NCBI GenBank assembly: GCA_903860745.1
Contig: CAIORQ010000053.1
Coordinates: 1-46,313 of the forward strand
DNA length: 46,313 nucleotides
Source of the DNA: an uncultured Actinomycetes bacterium
GTDB lineage: Bacteria > Actinomycetota > Acidimicrobiia > Acidimicrobiales > RAAP-2
Reading direction: 5' to 3'
The notes under the pieces were generated by a model. It ran no database searches. It was not told the origin of the DNA and saw nothing but the letters and a program-made list of their open reading frames with translations. Each line of letters opens with the position of its first letter. Position 1 is the stretch's first letter. Position numbers and translations under genes: made by a program. This document shows, one piece after another, positions 15,432 to 23,759 of the stretch.

Positions 15432-16073
15432 CTAGGTCTCGTCGCTGGGCTCGGGCGGCGGCGTCCGACGTCCGATGCCCGAGGCCAGCATCACCGAGTT
15501 CGGGATGCGCAGGACCCCGTCACCGGTGCGCACCGTCACGTAGGTGAGACCGATGCCGCGCACCTGGCCCTCGACCACGCCCAGCGCGCCCGAGCGGATG
15601 ACGATGTCCTCGCCGACGCGAAAGGGCCGGGCGAAGAGGAGGACCAGCGACGCGAAGATGTTGGCCAGACTCTGTTGAGCGGCGATCCCCAGGATGATGC
15701 CGGCCAGTCCGGCGCCGATGAGGAGGCGCTGCACCGAGAGACCGAACACCGCGAAGACGCCGACGAGGAGGATCACGTAGCCCAGACCCGTCGACACCAG
15801 GCGGACGATGGCGCCCGCGGCGATGCCCGACTGCGAGGTCACCACCTTGCCCAGGCCCAGCGCCACCCACCGGATCGCCAACGAGCCCGCCACGACCAGG
15901 GCCACCACCATCACCCAGACGACCAGCGTGACGAAGACCTTCTCCTCGGCCGAGCGCACGTGAAGATGCCGCGCCTCCGAGGCGATGGCCACCGCGACGG
16001 CCAGGGCGACGGCGGCTCGCAGCCAGTCACGGAAGTGGGCCGGATGCATCAGATCGGGGGCACGCCGCGGCAC
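15432..16073 (-). CDS. MscS-family mechanosensitive channel, short form
   Basis: 213 residues from GTG 16073. I chose this start because TACAGT sits 6 bp before it. Three hydrophobic segments (about residues 12-32, 40-65 and 75-105) lead into the pore-lining helix with the Gly/Ala pattern LLIGAGLAGIILGIAAQQSL. The MscS beta-domain motif LFARPFRVGEDIVI follows. It ends shortly after the beta domain, without a large C-terminal cage. Such channels open under membrane tension and protect against osmotic downshock; a solute-specific role cannot be read from sequence. It is divergent from the gene at 16171. Confidence 0.83.
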   Translation of the reverse strand: MPRRAPDLMHPAHFRDWLRAAVALAVAVAIASEARHLHVRSAEEKVFVTLVVWVMVVALVVAGSLAIRWVALGLGKVVTSQSGIAAGAIVRLVSTGLGYVILLVGVFAVFGLSVQRLLIGAGLAGIILGIAAQQSLANIFASLVLLFARPFRVGEDIVIRSGALGVVEGQVRGIGLTYVTVRTGDGVLRIPNSVMLASGIGRRTPPPEPSDET

Positions 16074-16079
16074 GACCCC

Positions 16080-16085
16080 ACTGTA
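16080..16085 (-). promoter_or_regulatory. Leaderless-type -10 box of the MscS gene (TACAGT)
   Basis: The minus strand reads TACAGT, 6 bp, then the GTG at 16073. Confidence 0.45.
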
Positions 16086-16170
16086 GTGCAAGTCCCCGGC
16101 GGCCCCCGGGGCTCGACACCACCGTCCATTAGTCTGAGGGCAACACCACGACACCCGTGAAGGCGAATCC

Positions 16171-16683
16171 GTGAGCGACGAGAACCTCCCACCCGACGAA
16201 TCAGCCGACGACCTCGAGCAGTACGCCATCGTCGCGAACCGGCGCCAGCAGTGGGACACCCTGCTGTGGCAGATGCCGACCATGGTGCTCACCGGCGAGG
16301 CCTTCCTCTTCACCATCTCCCTGGGCGCCGCCACCGCCCCCACCGGACGACGCATCGCCGCCGCGCTGGCCCTGCTCGTGGCCATGGCGAGCCTGCACTC
16401 CCTCGCGTCGCACCGCCTGAGCGAACTCACCGACTCGGCGTGGTTGCACGAGTACGAGAGGTCGCACCGCGCCCCCGCCCTGCACGGGCTCTCCTGGCGC
16501 GAACGTCGCTCGACCATCGTGAGGGCGCAGCGCAAGTCCTCGAGCGTCACCGACCGCCTCGTCACCCAGGTCGGACGGACCAGGTCCATCGTCGTCTGGT
16601 TCTGGACGATGGCGGCGATCACCCTGGCGGCGGCGGGCACGCTGGTCCTGGCCATCGGCTGGCCCCAACTGCTCACGCACTAG
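16171..16683 (+). CDS. Membrane protein of unknown function
   Basis: 170 residues from GTG 16171. An acidic N-terminus (about 1-20) precedes two closely spaced hydrophobic segments (about 36-58 and 60-78). A charged central domain with WRERRSTIVRAQRKSS follows, then a last hydrophobic segment (about 140-165). I do not recognise the family. A TAGTCT hexamer (16131-16136) about 35 bp upstream could be its -10 box. It is divergent from the MscS-like channel gene, which may hint at a shared envelope role but proves nothing. Confidence 0.65.
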   Translation: MSDENLPPDESADDLEQYAIVANRRQQWDTLLWQMPTMVLTGEAFLFTISLGAATAPTGRRIAAALALLVAMASLHSLASHRLSELTDSAWLHEYERSHRAPALHGLSWRERRSTIVRAQRKSSSVTDRLVTQVGRTRSIVVWFWTMAAITLAAAGTLVLAIGWPQLLTH

Positions 16684-16723
16684 ACGGCGCGCCGCGACCC
16701 TGGCGGCCACGGGCACCCGCGGT

Positions 16724-16729
16724 TATCGT
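16724..16729 (+). promoter_or_regulatory. Leaderless-type -10 box of the VOC gene (TATCGT)
   Basis: TATCGT, 6 bp, then ATG 16736. Confidence 0.5.
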
Positions 16730-16735
16730 GAGTCC

Positions 16736-17149
16736 ATGAACGCGCTACCGCTCTTGCAGCTCTTCGCCCTCGACTGTCCCGACCCCCTCGCGCTCGCGGA
16801 CTTCTACGCCCGGGTGACCGGGCTCGAGGTCGAAGCGCTCGGCGACTTCCCTCCCGAGGAGGTCACCTGGATCGAGTTGTTGAACGGCGACCACCCCACC
16901 CTGGCCTTCCAGAAGGTGGACCACTACGTGGCGCCCACCTGGCCCGAGGGGCCCCTGCCCCAGCAGGCCCATCTCGACTTCTGGGTCGACGACCTCGACC
17001 AGGGCGAGGTCCACGTCCTGGGGGTCGGCGCCACCAAGACCGACTTCCAGCCCGGCGACACCTTCCGCGTCTTCCTGGACCCGGTGGGCCACCCCTTTTG
17101 TCTGGTGCTGCACGCCGCCGCCCCCGAGGGGGGTCTCGCCAGCGGATAG
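16736..17149 (+). CDS. Glyoxalase-like VOC-fold protein
   Basis: 137 residues. The VOC fold shows as two beta-alpha-beta halves: LFALDCPDPLALADFYARVTG (about 9-29) opens the first, and LDFWVDDLDQGEVHVLGVGA the second. The closing FRVFLDPVGHPFCLV is the usual end of this fold. Members bind a metal and act as glyoxalases, dioxygenases or resistance proteins; here the ligands are only partly conserved (H98 in AHLDF, a late E is not obvious), so the activity is unknown. It is a monocistronic, probably leaderless gene placed just before two tRNA genes. Confidence 0.75.
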   Translation: MNALPLLQLFALDCPDPLALADFYARVTGLEVEALGDFPPEEVTWIELLNGDHPTLAFQKVDHYVAPTWPEGPLPQQAHLDFWVDDLDQGEVHVLGVGATKTDFQPGDTFRVFLDPVGHPFCLVLHAAAPEGGLASG

Positions 17150-17192
17150 ACTATTCCCTCGCGCCTCAAAGTCCCGACTTTGGGGACACCGA

Positions 17193-17267
17193 GGACCTGT
17201 GGTGCAGCTCGGAGTGCACGCCGCCCTGTCAAGGCGGAGGTCGCGGGTTCAAATCCCGTCAGGTCCG
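17193..17267 (+). tRNA. tRNA-Asp (anticodon GTC)
   Basis: Complete cloverleaf. Acceptor GGACCTG (17193-17199) pairs with CAGGTCC (17260-17266); D-stem GTGC/GCAC; anticodon stem CCGCC/GGCGG around the loop CTGTCAA with anticodon GTC at 17228-17230; T-arm GCGGG-TTCAAAT-CCCGT. CCA is not encoded. Confidence 0.96.
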
Positions 17268-17293
17268 CTCGGAACCCGCAAGGGTGACGAGGA

Positions 17294-17366
17294 GGTCGAG
17301 TAGCTCAGTTGGTAGAGCGCACGCCTGAAAAGCGTGAGGTCACCGGATCGACGCCGGTCTCGACCA
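17294..17366 (+). tRNA. tRNA-Phe (anticodon GAA)
   Basis: Acceptor GGTCGAG (17294-17300) pairs with CTCGACC (17359-17365). The anticodon stem CACGC/GCGTG encloses CTGAAAA, giving GAA. The T-loop reads ATCGACG, with A in place of the near-universal T54. CCA is not encoded. It lies 26 bp after tRNA-Asp, so the two are probably co-transcribed. Confidence 0.94.
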
Positions 17367-17374
17367 CTCCGGGC

Positions 17375-17404
17375 GGCCCCGGTCCACGTCTGTGTGCCGG
17401 GGTC
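17375..17404. terminator. Possible stem-loop terminator between tRNA-Phe and pyrE
   Basis: GGCCCCGG (17375-17382) can pair with CCGGGGTC (17397-17404, one G-T pair) across a 14-base loop. There is no T-tract, so intrinsic termination is uncertain. It lies where the rightward tRNA pair and the leftward purine operon meet. Confidence 0.35.
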
Positions 17405-17418
17405 GTCTCGTTCGCGTC

Positions 17419-17973
17419 CTAGGCACCCTCGAAGTCGAAGCCGAGGTCCGGCGCTGCGAACAGCGCGTCGAAGGCCCAGCCCTCCTCGGCCGCCATCGCG
17501 GCGGCGGTGCCGCCCCGGTCGACCACCGCGAGCAGCAGCACCGGCGTCGCGCCGAACTCCCGCACCACGCGAGCGGCCTCGATGAGGCTCGTGCCGCGCG
17601 TGACCGTGTCCTCGGTGATGACCACCCGGTCGCCCGCCAGCAAACGGCCGGCGATACGACCTCCGGCGCCGTGGTCCTTGGCCTCCTTGCGCACGCTGAA
17701 GGCCCGCAGCAACCGCCCCCGCGACGCGGCCACCCCGGCGGTGATGAACGAGACGCCGTCGGCGCCCATGGTCAAGCCACCGATGGCGTCGGCCCCGTCG
17801 GGGATGCGCTCGAGGAGCAGTTCGGCCAGGTCGACCATCACCTCGGGTGAGCAGATGGTCTGCTTGGAGTCGATGAACCAGCTCGAACGGCGTCCCGACT
17901 TGAGCGTGAAGTCGCCGCGCTTGACCGAGTGGGCCAGGAGGTGCTCACGCACGCGGTCGCGCGCCTCGCTCAC
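17419..17973 (-). CDS. pyrE: Orotate phosphoribosyltransferase
   Basis: 184 residues. Type I phosphoribosyltransferase with the PRPP loop RVVITEDTVTRGTS (116-129), the catalytic-loop basic residues in VRKEAKDHG (94-102) and the N-terminal FTLKSGRRSSWF segment (22-33). It makes OMP from orotate and PRPP in pyrimidine synthesis. Its start overlaps the purM stop by 4 bp (ends at 17973, purM ends at 17970), so this pyrimidine gene is translated from the purF-purM transcript. That joins two PRPP-consuming pathways. Length is slightly short for PyrE but all core elements are present. Confidence 0.93.
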   Translation of the reverse strand: MSEARDRVREHLLAHSVKRGDFTLKSGRRSSWFIDSKQTICSPEVMVDLAELLLERIPDGADAIGGLTMGADGVSFITAGVAASRGRLLRAFSVRKEAKDHGAGGRIAGRLLAGDRVVITEDTVTRGTSLIEAARVVREFGATPVLLLAVVDRGGTAAAMAAEEGWAFDALFAAPDLGFDFEGA

Positions 17974-19031
17974 GTCAGGGTGACCCGTCCGGTGCCGGGA
18001 CGCGCGTGGCCCACCACCGTCGCCACGACGCCGCCGCGCGCGGCGATCTCGATGACCTCGTCGACCTCGTCGGCGTCGACGCAGACCACCATGCCCAGCC
18101 CGCAGTTGAAGACCCGCACCATCTCCTCGGCGCCGACCTGGCCGCGGCGCTGGATCTCGTAGAAGATCTCGGGCGTCTCGAAGGCGTCCATGTGGATCAG
18201 CGCGTCACAGCTCGGTGGCAGGATGCGCGCCACGTTGCCGACGATGCCGCCACCGGTGATGTGGGCGACCGCGTGCAGACCCGTGCCGATGCGCGCGGCG
18301 ACGGCCGTGACCACCGGCGCGTAGATGACCGAGGGGACGAGCAACTCCTCGCCGAGGCTGCGCGTCGCGCCCTCGAAGGCGGGGCGTGCGAGGTCCTCGG
18401 GCGAGTCGCCCAACACCCGACGCGCCAGCGAGTAGCCGTTGGAGCGCAGTCCCGGCGAGTGCAGGCCGACCAGGGCGTCGCCCTTCTTCACGCGGTGCGC
18501 GCCGAGCTCGCGTCCGCGCTCGACCACACCGATGGCGAAGCCGGCCACGTCCAGGTCGTCGGGGCGCATGACGCCACCGTGTTCGGCGGTCTCGCCACCC
18601 AGCAGGGCCGTGGAGCACTGGCGACAGCCCTCGGCGATGCCCGCGACGAGCACGCTCAGGCGTTCGGGGTCGAGCCGGCCCACCGCGACGTAGTCGAGCA
18701 GAAAGAGCGGCTCGGCGCCGACGCAGACCAGGTCGTCGACGAGCATCGCCACCAGGTCGATCCCCACCGTCTCGTAGCGCCCGAGCCGTCGGGCGATCTC
18801 GAGCTTGGTCCCGACGCCGTCGGCGGAGGACACGATCACCGGGTCGCGGTAGCGACCGGCCCTCAGGTGGAAGAGCCCGCCGAAGCCGCCGATCCCTCCC
18901 AGCACCTCGGGGCGCGAGGTCGAGGCGACGACGTCCTTGATGCGCGAGACGAACTCGTCGCCGGCCTCGATGGAGACCCCCGCCTGGGCGTAGGTGGCCC
19001 CGCCCGCGGGCTGGTCGAGAAGTCGGCTCAC
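17970..19031 (-). CDS. purM: Phosphoribosylformylglycinamidine cyclo-ligase (AIR synthetase)
   Basis: 353 residues from GTG 19031, whose bases overlap the purF stop (GTGA). PurM features: TYAQAGVSIEAGDEFV at the start, SADGVGTK (about 68-75), DLVAMLVDDLVCVGAEPLF, and LLGGETAEHGG (about 142-152). The late HITGGGIVGNVARILP is typical. It closes the imidazole ring to give AIR in the fifth step of purine synthesis. Longer in-frame readings upstream run antisense through purF and are not real. Confidence 0.95.
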   Translation of the reverse strand: MSRLLDQPAGGATYAQAGVSIEAGDEFVSRIKDVVASTSRPEVLGGIGGFGGLFHLRAGRYRDPVIVSSADGVGTKLEIARRLGRYETVGIDLVAMLVDDLVCVGAEPLFLLDYVAVGRLDPERLSVLVAGIAEGCRQCSTALLGGETAEHGGVMRPDDLDVAGFAIGVVERGRELGAHRVKKGDALVGLHSPGLRSNGYSLARRVLGDSPEDLARPAFEGATRSLGEELLVPSVIYAPVVTAVAARIGTGLHAVAHITGGGIVGNVARILPPSCDALIHMDAFETPEIFYEIQRRGQVGAEEMVRVFNCGLGMVVCVDADEVDEVIEIAARGGVVATVVGHARPGTGRVTLT

Positions 19032-20464
19032 CAGCGCCCGCCCGCCGCGATGGCCACGGGCACCGGCGCCGGGTAGTTGCCGGTCAGGCAGGCGTCGCAG
19101 CACTCGCCCGACAGGCCGATGGCGGCGCGCAGGTTCTCCAGGGTGATGAACTCCAGAGTGTCGGATCCGATGTAGTCGTTCATCTCCTGGACGGTGTGGT
19201 TGGCCGCCAGCAGCTCCGAGCGCGTGGGGGTGTCGATGCCGAAGTAGCAGGGCCACATGAAGGGGGGCGAGGAGATCCGCAGGTGCACCTGCGCGGCGCC
19301 CGCGTCGCGCAGCATGCGCACCAGGGCCTGGGTGGTGGTCCCGCGCACGATGGAGTCGTCCACCACGACCAGCCGCTGCCCCTCGATGTTCTCGCGCAGG
19401 GGGTTGAGCTTGCGGCGCACGCTCTGGGCGCGCTTGGCCTGGTCGGGCGAGATGAAGGTGCGTCCGATGTAGCGGTTCTTCACGAGCCCGTAGCCGAAGG
19501 GGATGCCCGAGGCCTTGGCGAAGCCCTCGGCCGCGGGGACGCCGGAGTCGGGCACGCCCATCACGAGGTCGGCGTCCACGAGCGACTGTCCGGCCAGCAG
19601 TTCGCCCATGCGCCGCCGCGAGGTGTGCACCTGATGTCCCATGAGGTACGAGTCGGGCCGGGCGAAGTAGACGAACTCGAAGATGCACAGGTCCTGCTTG
19701 TCGCTGGCCGGTTCGAGCAGCTGCGTCGACGTGACGCCGATGTCGGTCAGGGTCACCATCTCGCCGGGGAGGATCTCGCGCAAGAAGGTGGCGCCGATCA
19801 CGTCGAGGGCGGGGGTCTCCGAGGCCACGACCCAGCCCTCGGGCTCCTCGGCGCTGCCGAGTTGGCCGAGGCAGAGCGGACGGAAACCGTGGGGGTCGCG
19901 CACCGCGTGGATCCGTCCCGTCGACTCCAGGATCACCATGGAGAAGGCGCCCTCGGCGCGCGCCAGCACCTCCTGAAGGGCCTCGGCGACACTCGCGCCG
20001 CGGTCGACGGCTCGCGCCAGCAGCTCGGCGACCAGGTCGGAGTCCGAGAGCATCGAGGTGACCGCGATACCGGCCTCGTCGGCCAGCGCCACGGTGTTGG
20101 TCAGGTTCCCGTTGTGCGCGATGGCGAAGACCGCTCCCTCGGCCGAGCGGAAGACCGGCTGCGCCGCGGTCCAGTTGGCCGAACCCGAGGTCGAGTAGCG
20201 GGTGTGTCCGATGACGAAGGCGCCGGGCAGCGCCCGCAAGGTCGAGTCCGTGAAGACGTGACTGACCAGACCATTGTCCTTGACGACGGTGATCTGCTGG
20301 TCGTTGAAGGCCGCCATGCCCGCGGACTCCTGGCCGCGGTGCTGCAGGGCGTAGAGAGCGTCGTAGCAGGGATAGACCGCGTTGGTGCCGGGGGCCACGA
20401 TGCCCACGACGCCGCAGGCCTCCTTCAGGCGTTCTCCGTCGAAGGGGTCGGGATCGATCGGCAC
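19028..20464 (-). CDS. purF: Amidophosphoribosyltransferase
   Basis: 478 residues. A 16-residue propeptide ends at KEA and exposes the catalytic Cys17 (CGVVGIV) of the glutaminase domain; HTRYST (87-92) and HNGNL (117-121) also belong there. The PRPP site is VVVDDSIVRGTT (366-377). Four cysteines, C260, C406, C456 and C459, match the 4Fe-4S ligands of the Bacillus-type enzyme, so this is an iron-sulfur, propeptide-processed PurF. It carries out the committed step, PRPP to phosphoribosylamine. It heads a purF-purM-pyrE operon and is divergent from the PHP gene, with only 58 bp between starts. Confidence 0.96.
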   Translation of the reverse strand: MPIDPDPFDGERLKEACGVVGIVAPGTNAVYPCYDALYALQHRGQESAGMAAFNDQQITVVKDNGLVSHVFTDSTLRALPGAFVIGHTRYSTSGSANWTAAQPVFRSAEGAVFAIAHNGNLTNTVALADEAGIAVTSMLSDSDLVAELLARAVDRGASVAEALQEVLARAEGAFSMVILESTGRIHAVRDPHGFRPLCLGQLGSAEEPEGWVVASETPALDVIGATFLREILPGEMVTLTDIGVTSTQLLEPASDKQDLCIFEFVYFARPDSYLMGHQVHTSRRRMGELLAGQSLVDADLVMGVPDSGVPAAEGFAKASGIPFGYGLVKNRYIGRTFISPDQAKRAQSVRRKLNPLRENIEGQRLVVVDDSIVRGTTTQALVRMLRDAGAAQVHLRISSPPFMWPCYFGIDTPTRSELLAANHTVQEMNDYIGSDTLEFITLENLRAAIGLSGECCDACLTGNYPAPVPVAIAAGGRW

Positions 20465-20510
20465 TACGACATTCTTCCACAGGGGGACTGGGGCTGCGAC
20501 ACGCCCTCAC

Positions 20511-20516
20511 TACGCT
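20511..20516 (+). promoter_or_regulatory. Leaderless-type -10 box of the PHP gene (TACGCT)
   Basis: TACGCT, 6 bp, then GTG 20523. Confidence 0.5.
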
Positions 20517-20522
20517 GGCGGG

Positions 20523-21446
20523 GTGATCGACCTGCACACCCACTCGAGCTTCTCCGATGGCTCGGACCCGCCCGCCCAGCTCGCCCTCAAGGCCCGCGAA
20601 CTCGGCCTGCGCGCCCTCTCGCTCACCGACCACGACACCACGGCCAGCCACGAGGAGATGGCCGAGGCCTGCGCGCGCCTCGACCTCGAGCTGGTCCCGG
20701 GCGTCGAGATCTCCTTGCTCGACCCCGCCTTCCCCCGTCGCGGCCCCGACGGTGACGAGACGCCGCGCGCGATCCACGTCCTGGCCTACTACCTACCCCT
20801 GGAGCCCGCCCACCCCGTCCAGCAACTCCTGGCGCGCCTGCGCGACGACCGCGCCCAGCGCAACACCCGCCTCGCCGCGCGCCTGCGCGAACTCGGTTTC
20901 GAGCGCCTCACCCTCGACGACGTGGCCGGCCGGGCGGACAACCCCGCGGGCGTGGGTCGGCCGCACTTCGCCGCGGCCATGTTCGACCTGCACCCCGAGA
21001 TCGTCGGCCCGAGGAGTCCCGAGAACTGGTCGCGGCTCTTCACCGACTGGCTGGGCACGGGCGGACGCGCCTACGTACCCAAGACCACGCTGACCCTCGC
21101 CGACGCCCTCACGGCCGCCGAGGGTTCACGCACCGTCTTGTCGGTCGCCCACCCGCTGCTCAACTACCTGCCCGATCACACGCCCGCCCTCGTCGAACGC
21201 GAGATGCCCCCGATCCTCGCCTCGCTTCGCGCGCGAGGGGTGCGGGGCGTCGAGGCCTACTACGGCGGTACCAGTGCGGCGACCCGCTCGTTGATGGTGA
21301 AGCTCGCGCGCGACGCGGGCATGATCCCGACGGGTGGCTCGGACTACCACGGCCTCTTCAAGTCCGACGTGTCCCTCGGCCTGGGCCACAGCGGCGACCT
21401 GAGGGTCCCCGACGAGGTCCTCGACGAGATCAAGGCCGCGCGCTAG
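20523..21446 (+). CDS. PHP-domain phosphoesterase (TrpH/YciV, RNase AM type)
   Basis: 307 residues from GTG 20523. Metal-binding PHP motifs are in order: DLHTHSSFSDG (3-13), LTDHDTTAS (about 37-45), PGVEIS, and late GGSDYHG (about 278-284). The HVLAYY insert is typical of the TrpH/YciV branch, which cleaves nucleotide 3'-phosphates or trims RNA ends. It reads against the purine genes: head to head with purF and overlapping the purL tail by 4 bp. Substrate within the family is not certain. Confidence 0.85.
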   Translation: MIDLHTHSSFSDGSDPPAQLALKARELGLRALSLTDHDTTASHEEMAEACARLDLELVPGVEISLLDPAFPRRGPDGDETPRAIHVLAYYLPLEPAHPVQQLLARLRDDRAQRNTRLAARLRELGFERLTLDDVAGRADNPAGVGRPHFAAAMFDLHPEIVGPRSPENWSRLFTDWLGTGGRAYVPKTTLTLADALTAAEGSRTVLSVAHPLLNYLPDHTPALVEREMPPILASLRARGVRGVEAYYGGTSAATRSLMVKLARDAGMIPTGGSDYHGLFKSDVSLGLGHSGDLRVPDEVLDEIKAAR

Positions 21447-23716
21447 AGGAGTTCGAGCGCCTCTTCGAGGGATCGCGCGCGCTGGCGCGAGATGTCGGCG
21501 ATCGCCACGCTCACGAGTCCGCCCAGGTGCAGACTGTCTCCCCCGACGGCGCCCAGCATCGTCACCGGCACGCCAGCGTTGACCGCGCGGCCCATGAAGG
21601 CCTCGGCGTCGCTGGTGGCCAGCACGAAGCGTCCGGGGAACTCCGCGAAGAGCTCACCGAGTCCGGCGAGGCGCGCGACGGTGACGCCCAGCCCGCTGAC
21701 CGCGGCCATCTCGGCCAGCGCCACGGCCAGACCGCCCCCGCTCACGTCGTGCACGGCGGTGACGTCACGGGGTTCACCCGCGCAGACGGCGGCGATCTCC
21801 CCGGTGACGAAGTCGAAGGTGGACACGAGGCGCGAGGCGTCGAAGCCGGCCAGACGTCCGCCGCGACGTCCGCGCCGCGTCGCCCAACGCGAACCGGCGA
21901 GGGGGAAGGGGGTCTCGCCGGCGGCCTCGCGGTGCCCCACCAACACCACGGTGTCGCCCTCGCGCCAGTCCCAACCCGGTGGCGGCGCCACGAGCGACTC
22001 GACGACGCCGAGCAGTCCCACCACCGGAGTGGGGTCGATGTCGCGTCCGCCGCTCTCGTTGTAGAGCGAGACGTTCCCGCCGATCACCGGGAGGGACAGA
22101 CCATCGCAGGCCTCCGCCATGCCGTCCACGGACTCCGAGAGTTGCCACATCACCTCGGGGTGCTCGGGGTTGCCGAAGTTGAGGCAGTTCACGACCGCCT
22201 TGGCGCTGGCGCCCACGCAGGCCAGGTTGGCCACGCCCTCGGCCACGGTGAGCGCCGTGCCCACGCGCGGATCGAGCGCGCACCAGCGCGGATTGGAGTC
22301 CGTCGAGACGGCGAATCCGCGCTGCGAGGCCGGCAGGCCCGGACCGGCCAGGCGCAGCAGGGCCGCGTCGCGCCCCGGACCGACCACCGTGTTGAGGAAG
22401 AGCTGCGAGTCGTACTGGCGATACACCCACGCCGGGTCCACCACCAGGCCCAGCAGATCGGCCGCGGGGTCGCCCGCCGGCTCGTCGAAGGTCGGGTCGT
22501 CGGCCCACACCGCGTCGAGGTCGGCCGGCCGCGAACGGGGGCGGTCGTAGAGGGGAGCGTCGTCGGCCAGCGAGGAGGCGGGAACCTCGGCCAGGACCTC
22601 CCCGTCGAAGCCGTGGCGAACGCGCAACATGCCCACGGTCGACCCGTCGGGCATCGTCGTGGGTTCGACGACGTGTCCCACCACGTTGGCGCGAATCTCC
22701 CACTTGTCGCACACGGCCTTGACCGCGTCGAAGTTCTCGGGCGTGACGATGGCGAGCATCCGCTCCTGGCTCTCGGAGGTCATGACCTCGAAGGGCGCCA
22801 TGCCGACCTCGCGCTGGGGCACCGCCGTGACGTCGACGTCCATGCCGACGCCGCCCTTGGCGGCGGTCTCGCAGGTCGCGCAGATCAGTCCCGCCCCACC
22901 GAGGTCCTGGATGCCCACCACGAGCTCGAGGTCGAGCAGTTCGAGGCAGGCCTCGATGAGACGCTTCTCCTCGTAGGGGTCGCCCACCTGGACGCTGGGG
23001 CGCTTGGCGTCGTCGAGCGACGCGGCGCCGTCGTCACCGGCGAAACCCGCCGAGGCCAGCACCGACACGCCGCCGATGCCGTCGCGCCCGGTGGAGGATC
23101 CCAGCAGCACCGCGAAGTTGCCGACCCCCGACGCCACGGCCAGCGCGAGGCGGTTGGTGGGCAACGCGCCCACCGCCAGCACGTTCACCAGCGGGTTGGC
23201 GCTGTAGCACTGGTCGAAGGTGAGTTCGCCGCCGATGGTCGGCACGCCCACGGAGTTGCCGTAGCCCGAGATCCCCGAGACCACGCCCTCGACGAGCCAG
23301 CGGTTGCGCGCGTCGTCGAGCTCACCGAAGAACAGCGGGTCCATCACCGCCAGGGGGCGCGCGCCCATCGAGAAGACGTCGCGCAAGATGCCCCCCACCC
23401 CGGTGGCCGCGCCCTGGTAGGGCTCGATGGCCGAGGGGTGGTTGTGGCTCTCGATGCGGATCGCCACGCCGATCCCGTCGCCGGCGTCGATGACCCCCGC
23501 CCCCTCGCCCGGACCCACGAGGACGTGGGGGGCCTTTGAGGGCAGGCGTCGCAGGTGCAGACGCGAGGACTTGTAGGAGCAGTGCTCGCTCCACATCACG
23601 CCGTAGAGCGCCAGCTCCAGGGGGTTGGGCTCTCGAGACAGCACCTGACGAATGTCGCCAAGTTCCGAATCGGTCAGTCCAAGGGCACGGTGCAGGGGCT
23701 CGGGGGCGCTAGTCAC
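21443..23716 (-). CDS. purL: Phosphoribosylformylglycinamidine synthase, catalytic subunit
   Basis: 757 residues from GTG 23716, chosen because TAGTTT lies 7 bp before it; a TTG 9 bp further up overlaps that box. This is the small, PurSQL-type PurL: WSEHCSYKSS, VLVGPGEGAGV, RIESHNHPSAIEPYQGA and GGNVSLYNES. It amidates FGAR to FGAM using ammonia from PurQ. It follows purQ with a 43-bp gap holding its own likely leaderless promoter, so its dosage can differ from purSQ. Its end overlaps the end of the convergent PHP gene by 4 bp. Confidence 0.95.
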   Translation of the reverse strand: MTSAPEPLHRALGLTDSELGDIRQVLSREPNPLELALYGVMWSEHCSYKSSRLHLRRLPSKAPHVLVGPGEGAGVIDAGDGIGVAIRIESHNHPSAIEPYQGAATGVGGILRDVFSMGARPLAVMDPLFFGELDDARNRWLVEGVVSGISGYGNSVGVPTIGGELTFDQCYSANPLVNVLAVGALPTNRLALAVASGVGNFAVLLGSSTGRDGIGGVSVLASAGFAGDDGAASLDDAKRPSVQVGDPYEEKRLIEACLELLDLELVVGIQDLGGAGLICATCETAAKGGVGMDVDVTAVPQREVGMAPFEVMTSESQERMLAIVTPENFDAVKAVCDKWEIRANVVGHVVEPTTMPDGSTVGMLRVRHGFDGEVLAEVPASSLADDAPLYDRPRSRPADLDAVWADDPTFDEPAGDPAADLLGLVVDPAWVYRQYDSQLFLNTVVGPGRDAALLRLAGPGLPASQRGFAVSTDSNPRWCALDPRVGTALTVAEGVANLACVGASAKAVVNCLNFGNPEHPEVMWQLSESVDGMAEACDGLSLPVIGGNVSLYNESGGRDIDPTPVVGLLGVVESLVAPPPGWDWREGDTVVLVGHREAAGETPFPLAGSRWATRRGRRGGRLAGFDASRLVSTFDFVTGEIAAVCAGEPRDVTAVHDVSGGGLAVALAEMAAVSGLGVTVARLAGLGELFAEFPGRFVLATSDAEAFMGRAVNAGVPVTMLGAVGGDSLHLGGLVSVAIADISRQRARSLEEALELL

Positions 23717-23723
23717 CCCCCCC

Positions 23724-23729
23724 AAACTA
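23724..23729 (-). promoter_or_regulatory. Leaderless-type -10 box of purL (TAGTTT)
   Basis: The minus strand reads TAGTTT, seven G, then GTG at 23716. Confidence 0.45.
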
Positions 23730-23759
23730 GTTGGCCCGCCGAAGCCCCCTCGTCACGAC

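Noticed and set aside
19032-20777. N-terminal extension of PurM
   Set aside because: It runs out of frame through purF with an Arg-rich product; PurM begins at GTG 19031.
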